This document shows, in pieces, positions 61,853 through 64,000 of a DNA stretch of 64,000 nucleotides (position 1 is its first letter; each line of letters begins with the position of its first letter). Source of the stretch: Ichthyophonus hoferi (lineage: Eukaryota; Opisthokonta; Ichthyosporea; Ichthyophonida; Ichthyophonidae); assembly GCA_002751075.1 (NCBI GenBank), contig NAOQ01000299.1:2468-66467 (forward strand). The letters are read 5' to 3'. The notes below the pieces were generated by a model. It ran no database searches and was not told the origin of the DNA. It was given only the letters and a program-made list of their open reading frames with translations. The translations under genes were made by a program, and so were the position numbers.

Positions 61853-63417
61853 CTCATGTACACATATGCACTGGGAATTGTTTGTTTACATTAACCCTAA
61901 TACCCACTCCTCACATATTTATAAATTACCATATAAAAGTACATGCTGTAATATGTGCATACCGTCATATATAAGTTCTTAAGTATCTATATACACATAT
62001 ACACATGCACATATATGTTTTCATTTTCTACACCGTATCAGTACACAATCTTGCATTCTTCTATCTATAATTTACCGCATGCATTATATATGCAAACTTA
62101 TAATACATACCTAAAGCCAATATATACACATACATACATACATACATACATACATACATACTACCATATATACAATTATACTATCATATATACTGTAATA
62201 CATAACCTGTATGAAATTATACTGCCATATATACTATGACACATATCTACATACTATCATTCTCATACATACTCATCCCATTATACGTACTCTCAGAATG
62301 TTAGCTGTTATCGCAGCCAAGAATTTTGCGCTGGACCTGCTCAAGAAGTGACTAAACCCAGGCCCAAACGTCCTTTCTGCTACGGGTTTAATGTCTGCAG
62401 TGATTGTATTAGTGAAGGCTGTACCTGGCAACCTGAGGCTGAACAATGTACTTCTAATTGCCAGATTAGTGTAAGTTTTGCATGAGGTATAGGTATATGT
62501 ATAGATATATATATATGTATATATATAGACATGTGGGTTTGCATATCTATAAGTCTGACGTAGTAATAAACATAAAAAACTCACATATTTTATTTATATT
62601 TTATTATTATGATTATTATGCTGCTGTATTATTTAAGTTAGTGCAACAAAATTTTATGATATGAAATTTAAGGGGCATAAAAGACATACTCAATTAAAAC
62701 GTTAAGGCTTATACTATTGATTCCGTTATCACATATAACCATTTGATGTTTAATATATAAAAAGCTTACTCAATCCAAAAGCGTTTTAAAATGATCATTG
62801 AATTATAGTGTTTAGACGAGTTGGCAATTTCTATTAATTTTTATTTTAAATGAATATTGGTGTATCATATTACCCTCTTTTTTTCTCTTTTTTCTTTCGT
62901 TTTCTATCCTTTCTCTTTCTATTCTATATACCTTAGAATAATATTTAAATATCTTTACAAGGGTCACCATTTTAATATCCACATTACCAAAATAGTATGC
63001 ATGACTTTGTATCAATCAACCAACATCAATGTAGATATAAAAAGTATATATAGTATTCTGGATGTAATTATATTATTTGTGTAGGCTGATATTTGTATGT
63101 AATTGGAATACATATTATACTATTGGAAGGAAAATTTAAAGTTGAAGAGGATTGGGAGCTTTAGGTTTAAGTTAGGTCACACCCCGCACAAAGCTACAGA
63201 TATCATCAAATCATATTGGATTGTGTGTACAAGTAATTATTAATTCATTGGTTAACACTAACCAATTACATCTCAGGGAGTCAGTTGTTTGCGCGACCAA
63301 TGCAGTGGACTTCCTAAAAAGATATGCAATAATGCCACTAATTGTCTCTCGTGTTTAGGTCAAGGGTGTACATGGCAACCAATCCTTAATACGTGCACGG
63401 AGAATTGTGCAGTCCGG
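55807..63417 (+). CDS. Secreted protein with TIMP-like NTR domain and tandem 8-cysteine PSI-like modules (5' part, 8 exons)
   Basis: Exons 55807-56009, 57664-57736, 58367-58539, 58999-59170, 60411-60581, 61491-61667, 62297-62470 and 63277-63417 join in phase to 428 codons; the gene continues past the window. The product opens with a signal peptide (VILVTGLLLAIASG). The next 130 or so residues look like an NTR domain: YDLVIKGTIILVI, VYVNDVFKG, then ANCCGPNIPWTMIDDEQ and GLKDGSALVC, echoing the TIMP pattern with PW and QRRG before the last Cys. Then come repeated modules ending CxxC, CxW, CxxxC, as in PSI (plexin-semaphorin-integrin) folds. NTR domains bind proteases or ligands; PSI modules are extracellular spacers. 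I infer a matrix or cell-surface protein; a membrane segment, if any, lies beyond the window. Confidence 0.85.
57664..57736 (+). CDS. NTR-PSI gene exon 2
   Basis: Small exon joined AG|T, encoding EFQSNNTFINVYVNDVFKG and ending PADTV. The VxxVFKG pattern corresponds to the second NTR strand pair of TIMP and netrin domains. Confidence 0.82.
58367..58539 (+). CDS. NTR-PSI gene exon 3 (NTR core)
   Basis: Begins NTLIRVTTPLPNDPC, continues HLLALRRVGNIFKANCCG, NIPWTMIDDEQ, and ends in phase 2. The PW followed by a Q three to seven residues on matches the TIMP signature near the end of the NTR fold. Confidence 0.85.
58999..59170 (+). CDS. NTR-PSI gene exon 4 (end of NTR, module 1)
   Basis: GC|A join, then GLKDGSALVC closes the NTR domain, and a partial module follows: CTGISDCDKCIPNGCVWYP, then CAKTC. 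It ends CTCAGG|gtacgt in phase 0, setting the phase used by every later module exon. Confidence 0.85.
60411..60581 (+). CDS. NTR-PSI gene exon 5 (module 2)
   Basis: Single-exon module of 57 residues: NTTCYRNTKRC, a Pro/Lys linker, CARLKSCGLCSIKKCFW, then CGSTC. Eight cysteines, phase 0 at both ends. Confidence 0.87.
61491..61667 (+). CDS. NTR-PSI gene exon 6 (module 3)
   Basis: Module of 59 residues: NEKCFSSLNQC, linker, CSNQTDCATC, KCTWHPENKTC, VDC. Cysteine spacing follows module 2. Two NxS/T sequons suggest glycosylation. Confidence 0.87.
61784..61851. repeat. (ATT)n microsatellite in NTR-PSI intron
   Basis: TTACTA and TTA triplets between exons 6 and 7. The overlapping poly-Leu/poly-Tyr open frames are translations of it. 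A (CATA)n array follows at about 62124-62160 in the same intron. Confidence 0.85.
62124..62160. repeat. (CATA)n microsatellite
   Basis: About nine ACATACAT units in the intron between exons 6 and 7 of the NTR-PSI gene. Confidence 0.85.
62297..62470 (+). CDS. NTR-PSI gene exon 7 (module 4)
   Basis: Module of 58 residues: NVSCYRSQEFC, linker with basic Pro-rich stretch, CYGFNVCSDC, GCTWQPEAEQC, SNC. The minus-strand open frame over 62273-62584 is its shadow. Confidence 0.87.
63277..63417 (+). CDS. NTR-PSI gene exon 8 (module 5)
   Basis: Shorter module of 47 residues with a reduced linker: GVSCLRDQC, CNNATNCLSC, GCTWQPILNTC, ENC. The donor CGG|gtaagt in phase 0 shows that the gene continues beyond the window. 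Confidence 0.87.
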
Positions 63418-64000
63418 GTAAGTAGAGATAGGATTGAGTTTATGTATGATAATATGTATGTATGGTAGTACGTATGTATGATAGTATGTATGTATAATGT
63501 ATATAAGTGTCTATATTTGCATCTAGTATATACAATTGATGTACAATTGTTTGATAATATATATCTATAAATTCATATTATACTACTTCCATATATGGGT
63601 ATTAATCTTAAATAAAAACCGTGATTTCATATTTATTGATTACCATATATATATATAATATTTTATATTACTCTAACATTATATATACACAGTTTATCCA
63701 ATTACATTATCAACCTAAAAGATGTCAATATTTAATTGTATAATGATACATTTAGATAGGTTGTGGTATATGTATGCATGTATTTACATTATATCTGTTA
63801 TTGTTTAATATTGCAAGCTAGACAGATGATAGTAATATTGCAATTTGGTATTGTATTACATCTTATAAACGTTACCAACTCATTTATTGATTAAGTGTGA
63901 TTCGCTCTATATCATACAATTCTAATTAATCTCATTACTCATACCTTTCACTTTTCCTACTCTGCCCTACTAAATACACACATATATATATATATATATA
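63418..64000. other. Intron of the NTR-PSI gene reaching the window end
   Basis: Non-coding; contains an ATGTATGTATGG-type array (about 63445-63500) and ends in an (AT)n run at 63982-64000. No further module exon is seen before the window stops. Confidence 0.7.

Noticed and set aside
62273-62584. 103-residue minus-strand open frame
   Set aside because: Shadow of NTR-PSI exon 7, whose cysteine module and phase-0 borders are clear.
1-64000. CRISPR-like arrays among the tandem repeats
   Set aside because: Repeats are contiguous minisatellites or microsatellites without unique spacers, in a eukaryotic genome.
1-64000. Ribosomal RNA genes or intact tRNA genes
   Set aside because: I saw no rRNA core sequences and no A-box/B-box pair with matching acceptor and T stems.

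Overview
This is a eukaryotic, almost certainly animal, genomic window. It is strongly AT-rich, and its genes are split into many small exons (commonly 36-250 nt) with ordinary GT-AG introns. There is no bacterial-style gene packing. A MEF2-type MADS-box gene, a metazoan-style nucleoporin TPR, a secreted CAP/TSP1 protein and a TIMP-like NTR protein together point to an animal. High AT content, compact multi-exon genes and divergence from vertebrate sequences make an early-branching lineage such as a sponge my best guess, but the sequence alone does not prove this. The CCAATCA/TGATTGG motif is scattered at striking density through exons, introns and intergenic DNA.

Layout. (1) 1-19144, plus strand: the 3' part of the TPR gene. 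I find 37 exons joined in consistent phase (1833 residues plus stop); the 5' part lies outside the window. Most encode coiled coil; the last large exons encode a Pro-rich tail with a 7-residue tandem repeat and a Glu/Asp-rich acidic tail. An assembly gap lies in the last intron. (2) 19145-23286: intergenic, with the TPR 3' UTR and poly(A) signal. (3) 29117-23287, minus strand: a complete six-exon secreted protein (396 aa) with signal peptide, CAP domain, TSP1-like segment and two copies of a hevein-like cysteine module. (4) About 29200-38300: intergenic, with a foldback repeat, local duplications and a second assembly gap; no convincing gene. (5) 43266-about 39058 (or 38385), minus strand: a MEF2 transcription factor in seven or eight coding exons. 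(6) 43300-55800: a long intergenic stretch with diverged repeats. (7) 55807-beyond 63417, plus strand: a secreted protein with a signal peptide, a TIMP-like NTR domain and at least five 8-cysteine PSI-like modules. From the second module on, each is carried by one phase-0 exon. The gene runs off the window.

The genes do not form an operon or pathway. TPR (nuclear pore basket) and MEF2 (nuclear transcription factor) are housekeeping or developmental genes. The two secreted cysteine-rich proteins are extracellular and show lineage-specific domain combinations. TPR and the CAP gene converge; MEF2 and the NTR gene diverge from a shared 12.5 kb intergenic region. The most interesting items are the NTR plus repeated-module protein, the CAP-TSP1-hevein-like protein with a decayed duplicate of its exon 2, and the intergenic repeat families.
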